Below, piece after piece: positions 17,452 to 24,555 of a stretch of DNA of 24,555 bases. Where the stretch lies: the NCBI GenBank assembly GCA_036274645.1, contig DASUFH010000269.1:1-24555 (forward strand). Reading direction: 5' to 3'. Positions within the stretch are counted from its first letter, which is position 1. Each line of letters opens with the position of its first letter. Under the pieces are notes generated by a model. The model was not told the origin of the DNA. It worked only from the letters and a program-made list of their open reading frames with translations, and did no database searches. This DNA is from DASUFH01 sp036274645. GTDB taxonomy: Bacteria; Acidobacteriota; Terriglobia; 20CM-2-55-15. Both the position numbers and the translations under genes were made by a program.

Positions 17452-18537
17452 TCAGACTCCAGATAGCCAGTGGCGGTCCATCGAGTCCGAGATGGCATTC
17501 ATTTGTTGTTCGTTCACGCCGGTCTCGTTCGCCAGCCATGCGACCCCGATACCCGGGCCCGGATACAGTCGCACGTTGCTGCGAAAGCCTGGCCCGCCGC
17601 CAGGCTTGCCATACCAGGGCTCGCCCTGTAGCGCGCCCACGCGCCACCCGAGCGTCATTCCGGTCGGCCGGCCGCTCGTCGTCGTTTGTTCCGTCAGGAA
17701 CAGGTCACGCGTTTCTGACGCCAGCAGGCGAGGCTCTGACCGGAGCATGTCCTGCAGAAACAGCGCGAACCCGGAGGCGGTGCAGATCAGCCCTCCGTAG
17801 GCAGGACCGTTCATGTAGACGGGCAGCACGGTGGCGTAACCCCTGACCGTCTCGCCGATCACCCGTCGATCCATCAGCAGATAAAGCGACAGGCCCACCA
17901 ATGAAAAGAATTTCTGATATCCCCTGGCGTGACGGCCAGGATCCTTGATTTGAAACGACGCGGCCTCAGCCCGGACTCCCAGAGCGTCGAAAATGTGTTC
18001 CCGTACATACTCCTCATAGGAGCGGCCGGAAACGGATTCGATCACCTTGCCGAGAAGCCAGTAGCTGATATTCGAGTAGCTGTATTGTTCACCGGGCTCG
18101 GACACGCGTCTGGGGCGCCGGCTCATGACCTGCTTCAGCGCCGATTCCTCATCGTAGCGGTCATGATCGCTCACCAGGTGGAGCCACTTGAGCGGCAGCG
18201 GATTGGGAATTCCTGACGTCTGCGCCAGCAAGTGACGAATCGTGACCCGATCTCCGTAAGGATGAGCTGAATAGTACGCCGATAGAGGACGATCCAGCGC
18301 GACCCGATTCTTTTCGACCAGTTGAAGAATGGCGGCGGCGGTAATGACTTTCGTGGAGGAACTGGCCATGAACGTCGTCCCGGCGGAGACAGGTTTGTCA
18401 ACGGCCAGATCCGCAATTCCCGCCTGGTACTCAAACTGAACGCCATTCCGATCGACCACGGCATACTGGATTCCGGGAAGGCGTCCCCGCGTGACGAGTT
18501 GATCGAGAGTGGTCCTTACGGTTACTGCGGCATCCAT
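17452..18537 (-). CDS. Serine beta-lactamase-like hydrolase (class C / AmpH-EstB type)
   Basis: A 361-residue protein of the beta-lactamase-related serine hydrolase family. It has the nucleophile motif S60-x-x-K63 (SSTK), the YSN motif (154-156) in YSYSNISYWLLGK, and a C-terminal WYGKPGGGPGF near 318-328 that takes the place of the KTG/HTG box. Members include class C beta-lactamases, DD-peptidases and esterases; motifs alone do not separate these. No signal peptide is visible (MDAAVTVRTTLDQLV), so it is probably cytoplasmic, which argues for an esterase or peptidase role rather than antibiotic defence. The ATG at 18535-18537 lacks a Shine-Dalgarno. The gene is isolated, with REP-like elements on both sides. 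Confidence 0.88.
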   Translation of the reverse strand: MDAAVTVRTTLDQLVTRGRLPGIQYAVVDRNGVQFEYQAGIADLAVDKPVSAGTTFMASSSTKVITAAAILQLVEKNRVALDRPLSAYYSAHPYGDRVTIRHLLAQTSGIPNPLPLKWLHLVSDHDRYDEESALKQVMSRRPRRVSEPGEQYSYSNISYWLLGKVIESVSGRSYEEYVREHIFDALGVRAEAASFQIKDPGRHARGYQKFFSLVGLSLYLLMDRRVIGETVRGYATVLPVYMNGPAYGGLICTASGFALFLQDMLRSEPRLLASETRDLFLTEQTTTSGRPTGMTLGWRVGALQGEPWYGKPGGGPGFRSNVRLYPGPGIGVAWLANETGVNEQQMNAISDSMDRHWLSGV

Positions 18538-18595
18538 GGCGCAGCCAGTTTATCGTCACTTGCACAACGGGAACGTTTCGAGCCCCCGTCTGCTT

Positions 18596-18618
18596 GCAGG
18601 GGCGGTCTATGACCGCCC
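18596..18618 (+). repeat. REP-like palindrome, copy 2 (GCAG head)
   Basis: GCAG is followed by GGGCGGTC-TAT-GACCGCCC, whose eight-base arms pair perfectly. The preceding bases AGCCCCCGTCTGCTTG also match the corresponding flank of the inverted copy at 18671-18693, so the repeated unit is about 40 bases. Confidence 0.75.
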
Positions 18619-18670
18619 AGTGTTTCGGAGTGAATTCCTGTGAGACCAGGGGCTTCCATTCCGGAACGTC

Positions 18671-18693
18671 GGGCGGTCATAGACCGCACCTAC
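18671..18693 (-). repeat. REP-like palindrome, copy 3 (GTAG head, inverted)
   Basis: Read on the minus strand: GTAG, then GTGCGGTC-TAT-GACCGCCC. It faces copy 2 about 50 bases away. Together with matching flanks (18694-18710 against 18580-18595) the pair could fold into a long stem, as in paired REP (BIME-like) elements. Confidence 0.75.
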
Positions 18694-18755
18694 AAGCAGG
18701 CGGGGGCTGAGATGCTTCCGTTATGGTGTCTTTGTTGAGGCCTGGACAATTTCTT

Positions 18756-18797
18756 ACACTCCAGAGCGCCGCGCAACGGCGCAGCGCTCTGGAGTGT
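18756..18797 (-). terminator. Strong hairpin after the PhoX-like gene
   Basis: A perfect 14-bp stem (acactccagagcgc / gcgctctggagtgt) encloses a 14-base GC-rich loop that can pair further inside. It starts 29 bases beyond the PhoX-family stop. No T-run follows, so it may act as a Rho-assisted terminator or a 3'-end stabiliser. Confidence 0.65.
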
Positions 18798-18825
18798 TCG
18801 ATCGGCCCTACGGGTCGCAGTGCGA

Positions 18826-20241
18826 CTAGCGCCAGCCGTAGATGTCGAGGATCACACCGTGACCGGTGACGTTGTGCTGGACGCTGATGTAGAGGTGTTC
18901 GCCCCACGGATCAAAGAACCCGCCGGTCCATTCCGCGTTCAGGTCATTGATCGTGGCAACCCGGATACACCCGTCAGACAGGCTGTCGAAGTCCGAACCG
19001 TCTTCGGCGCAGGCCCACAGGTCGTTGTTCCGGCCGACCTCGGGACCATCGCCATCTTCATGGAGAATCCAGTTTCCGCGACCGGGCTGGTACGCCAGGT
19101 TGTCCATCATGGCCAGCTCCGGCGTGCCGACCACGAATAACTGGGCCTCGGGTACGGCCGTGTTGGCCAACGCCTGCGCGACCGAACCATCCGTCACACA
19201 GATGGTTTCGCCCCAGTAGTTATCGTCAATCTCGTTACCCGTGTTGTTCGCGCAGAACCGAACCTTGCCTTCAGCAAGCGCTGCCGGATCGACTTCCGCG
19301 TCTTCCGGACGGTAGTACCCCGTGAGTTTGAGCAACGCAGTCGCGGCCCGGAGATCGACGTTGTTTCCCGCGTTCGGCGTGATCGGTACCCAGATGCCGC
19401 GCCCCGTCTGCGTGCCCTGGCCGTAATCCGTGTTGCTGCTGCGCTTCCCGAGACGAAGCCCGTAGACGGCGCCGGAGACCAGCGGGGACTGGCTGAGAGC
19501 CGCGATCGAACCGCCGCCGTTCCAGGAAGTAGACGGAATGAATTTGAAGTAGGCGCCACCCGGCGTTCCGGTACCCGGCCGGTTTTCGTCGCCGTAATAC
19601 ATCATTCCATTGGGAAGCAGCGCGAGGCCTTCAAACGACAGCCGTCCGACCGCCGGACGCGTTGCAATGTTCGTGGTACCGACGCCACCGGAAAACGTGC
19701 CCATGGCCCGGTTGAACGACACGCCGGTGGTCCCCAGCGGATTGATGATTTCCAGGAGCCATCCGGTGTTGCCGGACTCTTCACCGACAACAATTGTTCC
19801 CCACGCGGTGCGCCGCACCGGATCGCAGGAATTCGTACCGGTCAGGATCGTCTCCACCGCGCCGTCGGAAAGGCGGATCCGCTGAACGCCGGGCTGGGCC
19901 GTGCCCTGCTCGTTGCAGGCGATGATATGTGTTGGATTGTGATCGTTCGGCCAGAACGCCATCATGTCGATGTTCGCGCCCAGGTCCGCTCTGGCGCTCA
20001 CCACGCGGGCGCGAAGCCCCTTGGCGAGTGTGACCAGCGCGGTGGGATCCGCATTGGCTTCCTGCGCGGTAATGCTTCTGGTCGAAGAAGCCTCTACCGG
20101 CGAAACCACACCGAATACCTGCAGAGAGTGGGCGTCAAGATGGTGATCGCGAAACTCTCCGAAATCAAACGTGGCAAACGCAGCCGCGGCCGTGGCAAAA
20201 CCCACGACTCCCAACACAACGAGCGCTTTCTGTATGCGCAT
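18826..20241 (-). CDS. PhoX-family (DUF839) exported phosphatase-like beta-propeller
   Basis: A 471-residue protein with a signal peptide (MRIQKALVVLGVVGFATAAAAFA). Family-like segments are TAWGTIVVGEES, SFEGLALLPNGMMYYGDE, YYRPEDAEVDPAAL and LAYQPGRGNWILHEDGDGP. These resemble PhoX/DUF839 proteins, in which acidic residues on a propeller bind Ca and Fe to hydrolyse phosphate esters. Classical PhoX carries a Tat twin-arginine signal; here a plain Sec-type signal is seen, so metal loading or function may differ. The ATG at 20239-20241 has GGAGG four bases upstream; a TTG at 20262 is in frame but is not preferred. A strong hairpin follows the stop. No Pho box was recognised. Confidence 0.8.
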   Translation of the reverse strand: MRIQKALVVLGVVGFATAAAAFATFDFGEFRDHHLDAHSLQVFGVVSPVEASSTRSITAQEANADPTALVTLAKGLRARVVSARADLGANIDMMAFWPNDHNPTHIIACNEQGTAQPGVQRIRLSDGAVETILTGTNSCDPVRRTAWGTIVVGEESGNTGWLLEIINPLGTTGVSFNRAMGTFSGGVGTTNIATRPAVGRLSFEGLALLPNGMMYYGDENRPGTGTPGGAYFKFIPSTSWNGGGSIAALSQSPLVSGAVYGLRLGKRSSNTDYGQGTQTGRGIWVPITPNAGNNVDLRAATALLKLTGYYRPEDAEVDPAALAEGKVRFCANNTGNEIDDNYWGETICVTDGSVAQALANTAVPEAQLFVVGTPELAMMDNLAYQPGRGNWILHEDGDGPEVGRNNDLWACAEDGSDFDSLSDGCIRVATINDLNAEWTGGFFDPWGEHLYISVQHNVTGHGVILDIYGWR

Positions 20242-20609
20242 TTCTCCTCCAGTTAATTGCAAGTTTTGGAAAAACGAATGAGCTTCCCGTGGACGTTCCG
20301 GTAGCCAGACGGTTCAGACCCGGTTCACGCTCAACGACGAAGGGGGAGCGTAGATGGAGGATGTTGCCGTTTCGTTTTTTAGAAATGATATTTGTGTTAT
20401 TTGGGCTGGCCCGGGGGAAAGCGCGCGCGGGCGTCCCTCAATGAACCCGACAGCCTTCCGGTAGCGCTCGACGTGAGCGGAGATCGCTGAGATCCGTTCT
20501 TCGGTCCCAGAGAAGTCGGAAAACTCCCTGAAAACGACGAAGCGATCCGCAGACTCTTCAGTCTCCGGATCGCTTCAGTTGTTTCCGTTCTCTTGTGGAG
20601 AGACCGGGA
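20242..20609. other. 368-base intergenic region upstream of the PhoX-like gene
   Basis: No coding frame is convincing. It holds the terminator-like hairpin at 20539-20576 and an AT-rich block (20371-20403) that stands out from the GC-rich context and could hold the PhoX promoter about 130-160 bases before its start. I could not assign -35/-10 boxes. Confidence 0.5.
20539..20576 (-). terminator. Terminator of the second quinoprotein gene
   Basis: Perfect 11-bp arms (gaagcgatccg / cggatcgcttc), one C-C mismatch, a further 5 bp (agact/agtct) and a 4-base loop lie 33 bases past the quinoprotein stop. On the minus strand CGTCGTTTTC follows, a short T-rich tail. The plus strand also has T-rich sequence after it, but no plus-strand gene needs it. 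Confidence 0.8.
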
Positions 20610-22910
20610 TCAGTTACCGCCCGGCGCGGCGGCCGGCGTAGCGACTGTCACCGGCGCGCCGTCCAGTTTCAGGACCAGCAGACGCGCGGCCGAAGGCTGC
20701 GGGCCGGCTGCGGCGCCACCGCGGTTGCCATCACCGCCGCGGCCCGCGCCCTGACCTCCGGCTGGAGGGCCTTGCGCGAGCGCCACGTTCTGAATGGCGC
20801 CGTTGGCGTTCTCATTGCGGGCGCCGGGACCGGCCGCTCCGCCGCCGAAGCCGCCTCCGCCAAAACCGCCGCCGGGAGCGCCGCCAGGACCACCACGGCC
20901 GCCGCCGCCGCCGCGACCGCCTCCGCCACCTCCGCGTCCGCCACCGGCGCCAGTCGCGCCGGCAACCGCGATGTACTGTTTGCCGTCAAGCATGAAGGTC
21001 ATCGGCGGACCCGGGCTTGCGCCAAGGCCGGTAGCGAGATCGAGCAACTGTTCACCGTTGTCCGCGCGGAACACGAGCAAGCGGTTGCTGACATGCGTGA
21101 AGACAAGGTTCCCGGCGGTCGTCAACGTTCCACCGGCGTTGAAGCCGGAACTGGAACCCGACGGGCCGCGCCAGGCTTCCTTCTGAGTCGCTGGATTCCA
21201 GGCAACCAGAACACTGCCACGCCCCTCCGGTCCCACCGTGGTCAGCCCACCACCGCCGCCAGGACCAGCTGCGCCACCGCCCGCGCCGGCGCCACGGCCA
21301 GGACCCTGTCCACCGCCAGCCGCCTGGGCGGCCGTGTTGATGACGGGTGCGGAAGGAACCTCAAACCCAGGGGTCTGGAAAAGGCCTGCGCCGGGATCGA
21401 GTCCGGGCGCCAGACCAGGACCGCCACGACCGCCGGCGCCACCGGGCGCGCCTCCAGGCGCGCCACCGGGCCCCCCACGGCCACCGCCGCCGCCACGGCC
21501 ACCACCGCCGCCGCGCCCGCCGCCGGTTCCCATCTGCATGCGGCCGCGCTGACCTTCCTGGATTTCCGCGCTGCTGATCACGTAATTCGGATCGGCCTGG
21601 TACGAATAGCCGCTCCCCATCGTGCTGGGAATGTAGACAAGCCCGGTCGTGGGATTAAACGACTGTGGAGGCCAGACGTGGCCTCCGCCCGGTCCGGGAA
21701 TAACGTTGACGGAAGTGGTTCCGTAGCGCGCCGCCGGATTGACGTTCGGCCTTCCGGTTTCCGGATCGAATCCGGTCGCCCAGTTCACGGGAACCCACGG
21801 TTCGGCCGAAATGAATTGGCCCGTAACGCGGTCAATGACGAAGAAAAATCCGTTCTTGGGAGCATGCATCAGGACTTTCCGCGCCCGCCCGTTGATGGTG
21901 AGGTCCGCGAGAGTGATGTCGGCAATCGAATCGTAGTCCCAATCGTCGCCCGGCGTTGTCTGGTAGTGCCAGGCGTATTTGCCGGTCTCGCCCTTCACCG
22001 CAATGATGCAATTGGTGCAGAGATTGTCGCCGGTACCGCGGCCCACTTCGCTCCAGGGGCCGGGCTGGCCGGTGCCGACATAGACCAGATCGAGATCCGG
22101 ATCGTAGGCGATGCTGCCCCAGACCGGACCACCGCCGCCGGCCACCCACCATTTCTTTTCCTTGTCCCAGGTCCTGGCCCACGCTTCGTAGATCGGCTGC
22201 TCAAACGGCTTCGACGGATCGCCGGGAACCGTGTAGAACTTCCACAGTTCCTTGCCGTCGTTCACGTCCCACGCGCCGAAATATCCGCGAACCGCGTATT
22301 CGCCGCCGCTGGCGCCGATAATGACACGGCCGCCCTTGATCACGCGCGGCGCCATGGTGAGCGTATAGGGCAGGTTCTTCGGCGTGATCTGGACCTCCCA
22401 CAAAACCTTGCCGCTCTCTTCATCCAGAGCGCGCAGTCTTCCGTCGATTACCGGAGCGATGACCTTGCCCTGGTACAGGGCGACGCCCCGATTTACCACG
22501 CCGCAGCAGACCGAAGAGCTGCGACTGGCCTGCGGATCGGAGACCCACTTTTCCTTTCCGGTACGGGCATCGAGCGCATAGACCACGCTCCAGGGCGTGA
22601 TGCTGTAGATCGTGCCGTTGTGAACCAGCGGCGTGCCTTCCTGACGATTCCCATCGCCGACATCTGGAATGTCGTAGGACCACGCCAGCCCGAGCTGCTT
22701 CACGTTGGACGCGTTGATCTGATCGAGCGGGCTGTACCGCGTTTCGGCCCAATCGCGGTTGTACGAGATCCACTCTTCCTTGTTCTTCGCGGCGTCTCTC
22801 AGCGCATTGTCGTCCACGCGTTTTCCGGCCTGGGCGGCGATCCACGCACCCATTCCCAGGACGAGCCCGAACGCCAGAAGCCATTTCATACTGCGCAACA
22901 TCGGCGCCAT
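20610..22910 (-). CDS. PQQ-dependent alcohol-dehydrogenase-type quinoprotein with long Gly/Arg-rich inserts
   Basis: A 766-residue exported quinoprotein. Signal segment MKWLLAFGLVLGMGAWIAAQA is followed by WISYNRDWAETRYSPLDQI and propeller blades. It has the vicinal cysteines Cys135-Cys136 (SSVCCGVVNRG) typical of methanol/ethanol dehydrogenases, and TGDNL (Asp295 is the likely catalytic base) followed by HYQTTPGDDWDYDS. So it belongs to the ADH branch, unlike the quinoprotein at 14933-16873. There is no CxxCH, so no fused heme domain and an external acceptor is needed. Two low-complexity inserts (about 462-559 and 653-739) interrupt the C-terminal blades. A CTNC pair (298-301) directly follows GDNL. 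GGGAGG lies nine bases before the ATG at 22908-22910. It lies 104 bases downstream of the PF20091-like hydrolase on the same strand. Confidence 0.92.
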   Translation of the reverse strand: MAPMLRSMKWLLAFGLVLGMGAWIAAQAGKRVDDNALRDAAKNKEEWISYNRDWAETRYSPLDQINASNVKQLGLAWSYDIPDVGDGNRQEGTPLVHNGTIYSITPWSVVYALDARTGKEKWVSDPQASRSSSVCCGVVNRGVALYQGKVIAPVIDGRLRALDEESGKVLWEVQITPKNLPYTLTMAPRVIKGGRVIIGASGGEYAVRGYFGAWDVNDGKELWKFYTVPGDPSKPFEQPIYEAWARTWDKEKKWWVAGGGGPVWGSIAYDPDLDLVYVGTGQPGPWSEVGRGTGDNLCTNCIIAVKGETGKYAWHYQTTPGDDWDYDSIADITLADLTINGRARKVLMHAPKNGFFFVIDRVTGQFISAEPWVPVNWATGFDPETGRPNVNPAARYGTTSVNVIPGPGGGHVWPPQSFNPTTGLVYIPSTMGSGYSYQADPNYVISSAEIQEGQRGRMQMGTGGGRGGGGGRGGGGGRGGPGGAPGGAPGGAGGRGGPGLAPGLDPGAGLFQTPGFEVPSAPVINTAAQAAGGGQGPGRGAGAGGGAAGPGGGGGLTTVGPEGRGSVLVAWNPATQKEAWRGPSGSSSGFNAGGTLTTAGNLVFTHVSNRLLVFRADNGEQLLDLATGLGASPGPPMTFMLDGKQYIAVAGATGAGGGRGGGGGGRGGGGGRGGPGGAPGGGFGGGGFGGGAAGPGARNENANGAIQNVALAQGPPAGGQGAGRGGDGNRGGAAAGPQPSAARLLVLKLDGAPVTVATPAAAPGGN
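20694..20954 (-). repeat. Gly/Arg-rich low-complexity insert 2 of the quinoprotein
   Basis: In-frame GC-rich tract encoding about 87 residues dominated by Gly with Arg, Pro and Ala (words such as GGRGG, GGPGG, GGFGGG). It splits the final propeller segment: GKQYIAVAG stands before it and ARLLVLKLDG after it. Confidence 0.85.
21234..21527 (-). repeat. Gly/Arg-rich low-complexity insert 1 of the quinoprotein
   Basis: In-frame tract encoding about 98 residues, Gly-rich at both ends with a more normal middle (GLFQTPGFEVPSAPVIN). It separates propeller blades that are contiguous in ordinary quinoproteins. Confidence 0.85.
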
Positions 22911-23014
22911 AGAATTGAACCTCCCTTACTGAATGCCCTTGCTCGCAGGCTCCGCCCGCACAGCCTGACGGCTTCTTCCGCTCCCCTGCTGGCGGACGCT
23001 TCCTTACTAAGGAA

Positions 23015-24555
23015 CTAACGTTTTCCGATCCTGGAACTCTTGGCTTCGGCAATCGTCGCGTCGGCGTCTTCTTTCACGATGAAGCCGGCCTTCAGATTCT
23101 TTTCCGTCACGGCCTGGACGGCCTTGACGTATCCGTCGTGCGACGGATACAGCTTCGCCAGCGTGGCGTCGTCAAAAGGCTCGTACCAGCCCAGCAGACT
23201 GCAGACGAGGCCCGTGCTGCCGGGGTTATCGCCCCGATTGAGGCCCGTCGGCACAGCGTGCTGTGACAACTGGATGGCGCCTTTCGCGTTGCCGTACTCG
23301 TCGCGCGCGATCGCGTTTCCGGACACTTCGAATCGCGGAGAAACCGGCGGCAGCGTTCCGTCTTTGACCCATCGGTTCACGTGATCCATCGCGGCGTCCA
23401 TGGCGTAACTGAACGGGATGCGGCTCAGCGTCGGGTGCACGCACCCATCGTTGGGCTGCGCCTCCCCGGCCTGATAGGTTCCCACGCCGCGCATCACCGC
23501 TTTGCCGCTCTCATCCTTGTACGCGCCGCTGATCGTCGGGGGCGCGAGAACACCCGGGCCATCCACGGGCGCCGCGCCACCGGCCTTCAGGCCGAGCGCT
23601 CCCAGGGCCCTGGAATCCTTCGCATCCAGATGCGAGGTGCCCGCCACCTGCCACACGCGGAACATCGCGGTGTCTTCATTGGTAGAGATTCCCTCGGTTT
23701 CGGACAGGAGATTGAAGATCTTGACGTTCAGATCGGTCCGCATGCGGCTCTGGCATCCATGGAGGACCACGGAGTCATAAACCGGCGAAAGGGGATGAAC
23801 GGAATTGAAGTAGCTGGCCAGGCGACCGCAGGACTGGGAGTGACCGATTGCGATTACGCGTTCGACTTTGAGGCCTCCCATCACTTCACCCTTCGCTTTG
23901 CCGCGAACGGCGAGCGCGGCCTGCGTGTAGATATCTTCGGCCAGTTCGCCGCCACCGCCGGGACCGCCACGGCCGCCACCGGGACCGCCAGCGCCTCGGC
24001 CGGCGCCGCCGCCGGGTCCACCCTGACCACGCCCTGCGCCGCCGCCGGGTCCACCCTGGCCGCCGCCACGGCCACCGCCGAAGCCACCTTGACCGCCACG
24101 CGCGCCGGGCGCGGCGCCACCAGGGGCGCCACGACCGCCGCCGGGAGCGCCACCCTGCTGGAGGGCGAGCAACTGAAATCCGGCGCCTTCATTCTGATCC
24201 GCGATGGCGCCGCCGCGACCCGCTCCAGCCGGGCCGGCTGGACCACCACGACCGCCGCCCGCGCCACCGCGCCCGGGAGCGCCTCCGGCCGGAATCACCG
24301 TCACGTTCAGCGAACCGTATCGCGCCGGGCTCCATTCCTTGAGGGCATTGACGCCCACCGACTGCGCGGAAACGCCCACCCAGGCATAACCGGATCGCAC
24401 CAGATGTTCCGCGGACAGGAACCAGTCCACCTCGTGATCGTGCCCCTGAGACACATTGGTCCACTCGACAATGGCTGTCCCGTTGAACTTCGACTGCGAG
24501 GACGGCCGGCGCACGACCACGCGCGTGCGATAAGGGTTGCCGCTGTCCGTCACTG
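23015..24555 (-). CDS. Alpha/beta-hydrolase domain protein (PF20091-like) with Gly/Arg-rich insert, N-terminus outside window
   Basis: At least 512 residues are visible; the frame runs off the right edge, so the start and any signal peptide are missing. RTRVVVRRP, FNGTAIVEWTNVSQGHDH and SGYAWVGVSAQSVGV match the N-terminal part of the large PF20091-type alpha/beta hydrolases. The nucleophile elbow is GHSQS (the Ser is about 315 codons into the visible... position 239 of the visible part), in VIAIGHSQSCGRLASYFN. Likely later catalytic residues lie in AGTSHLDAKDS and the Asp-rich middle. A Gly-rich insert (about 90-202 of the visible part) interrupts the fold before ELAEDIYTQAALAVRG. Substrate unknown; probably an ester or amide. 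It precedes the second quinoprotein on the same strand with a 104-base gap, so co-transcription is likely. Confidence 0.85.
   Translation of the reverse strand, partial: VTDSGNPYRTRVVVRRPSSQSKFNGTAIVEWTNVSQGHDHEVDWFLSAEHLVRSGYAWVGVSAQSVGVNALKEWSPARYGSLNVTVIPAGGAPGRGGAGGGRGGPAGPAGAGRGGAIADQNEGAGFQLLALQQGGAPGGGRGAPGGAAPGARGGQGGFGGGRGGGQGGPGGGAGRGQGGPGGGAGRGAGGPGGGRGGPGGGGELAEDIYTQAALAVRGKAKGEVMGGLKVERVIAIGHSQSCGRLASYFNSVHPLSPVYDSVVLHGCQSRMRTDLNVKIFNLLSETEGISTNEDTAMFRVWQVAGTSHLDAKDSRALGALGLKAGGAAPVDGPGVLAPPTISGAYKDESGKAVMRGVGTYQAGEAQPNDGCVHPTLSRIPFSYAMDAAMDHVNRWVKDGTLPPVSPRFEVSGNAIARDEYGNAKGAIQLSQHAVPTGLNRGDNPGSTGLVCSLLGWYEPFDDATLAKLYPSHDGYVKAVQAVTEKNLKAGFIVKEDADATIAEAKSSRIGKR
23948..24286 (-). 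repeat. Gly/Arg-rich low-complexity insert of the hydrolase
   Basis: In-frame tract encoding about 113 residues, with repeated GGPGGGAGRG-type words and a short normal patch (IADQNEGAGFQLLALQQ) inside. Two nearly identical units (GQGGPGGGAGR and GAGGPGGGRGG) suggest growth by slippage. Confidence 0.85.

Noticed and set aside
17452..18537. Antibiotic-resistance beta-lactamase
   Set aside because: No signal peptide, and the third motif is GKPGGG rather than KTG; the family is mostly esterases and peptidases, so a resistance call is not supported.
20242..20262. TTG start adding seven residues to the PhoX-like protein
   Set aside because: The ATG at 20241 has GGAGG at a good distance and begins a normal signal peptide; the extra residues are the translated Shine-Dalgarno region.
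23001..23013. Palindrome TCCTTACTAAGGA just after the hydrolase stop
   Set aside because: Too short for a terminator on its own, with no T-tract; palindromes of this size occur by chance.
20595..23018. An 807-codon open frame on the plus strand covering the second quinoprotein gene
   Set aside because: It mirrors the GC-rich codon positions of the real gene, is Arg/Ala-rich with no recognisable domain, and the minus strand has clear quinoprotein motifs and a Shine-Dalgarno.

Overview
The window is GC-rich bacterial chromosome with tightly packed genes. It has no phage, integrase, rRNA, tRNA or CRISPR signal that I can see. The gene content best fits an Acidobacteriota-like soil bacterium: two exported PQQ-type quinoproteins, two tannase/feruloyl-esterase family proteins, a large secreted alpha/beta hydrolase, a PhoX-type phosphatase, and Gly/Arg-rich inserts in exported proteins. 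This is inference from gene families and composition, not from a marker-gene phylogeny.

Layout. (1) 1-5605, all minus strand, holds housekeeping and regulation: dprA followed by topA (a common bacterial pair), then a sigma54-type activator whose receiver domain has lost its phosphorylation residues, then the start of a short-chain dehydrogenase cut by the window edge. (2) 5749-7433, plus strand, holds a translationally coupled pair: an exported DipZ/TlpA-like thioredoxin and an exported hydrolase-fold protein that appears to lack a normal catalytic triad. (3) 7476-10678 holds a GT2-GT4 fusion glycosyltransferase, a truncated TauE/SafE (TSUP) permease relic, and an exported diheme c-type cytochrome made of a duplicated domain. 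(4) 10656-16873, minus strand, holds a quinoprotein, two tandem tannase-family esterases and a YVTN beta-propeller protein. The first three look like one transcript. (5) 16874-18825 is a looser region with a serine beta-lactamase-like hydrolase, REP-like palindromes in three copies, a 13-bp tandem repeat beside a possible promoter, and a small TPR-like relic. (6) 18826-24555, minus strand, holds a PhoX-family protein, a second quinoprotein (the ADH type with vicinal cysteines) with very long Gly/Arg-rich inserts, and a PF20091-type alpha/beta hydrolase with a similar insert that runs off the window.

How the genes may work together. Both quinoproteins lie next to secreted esterase-type hydrolases on the same strand. 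A reasonable hypothesis is extracytoplasmic cleavage of plant or soil esters followed by PQQ-dependent oxidation of the released alcohol or sugar. Electrons could pass to a separate c-type cytochrome such as the diheme protein at 10151-10678. No PQQ biosynthesis gene is in the window, so cofactor supply must come from elsewhere.

The most notable items are the phosphorylation-dead receiver of the sigma54 activator, the repeated quinoprotein-plus-esterase arrangement, the Gly/Arg-rich inserts confined to exported proteins, and the GTAG-headed REP-like elements.
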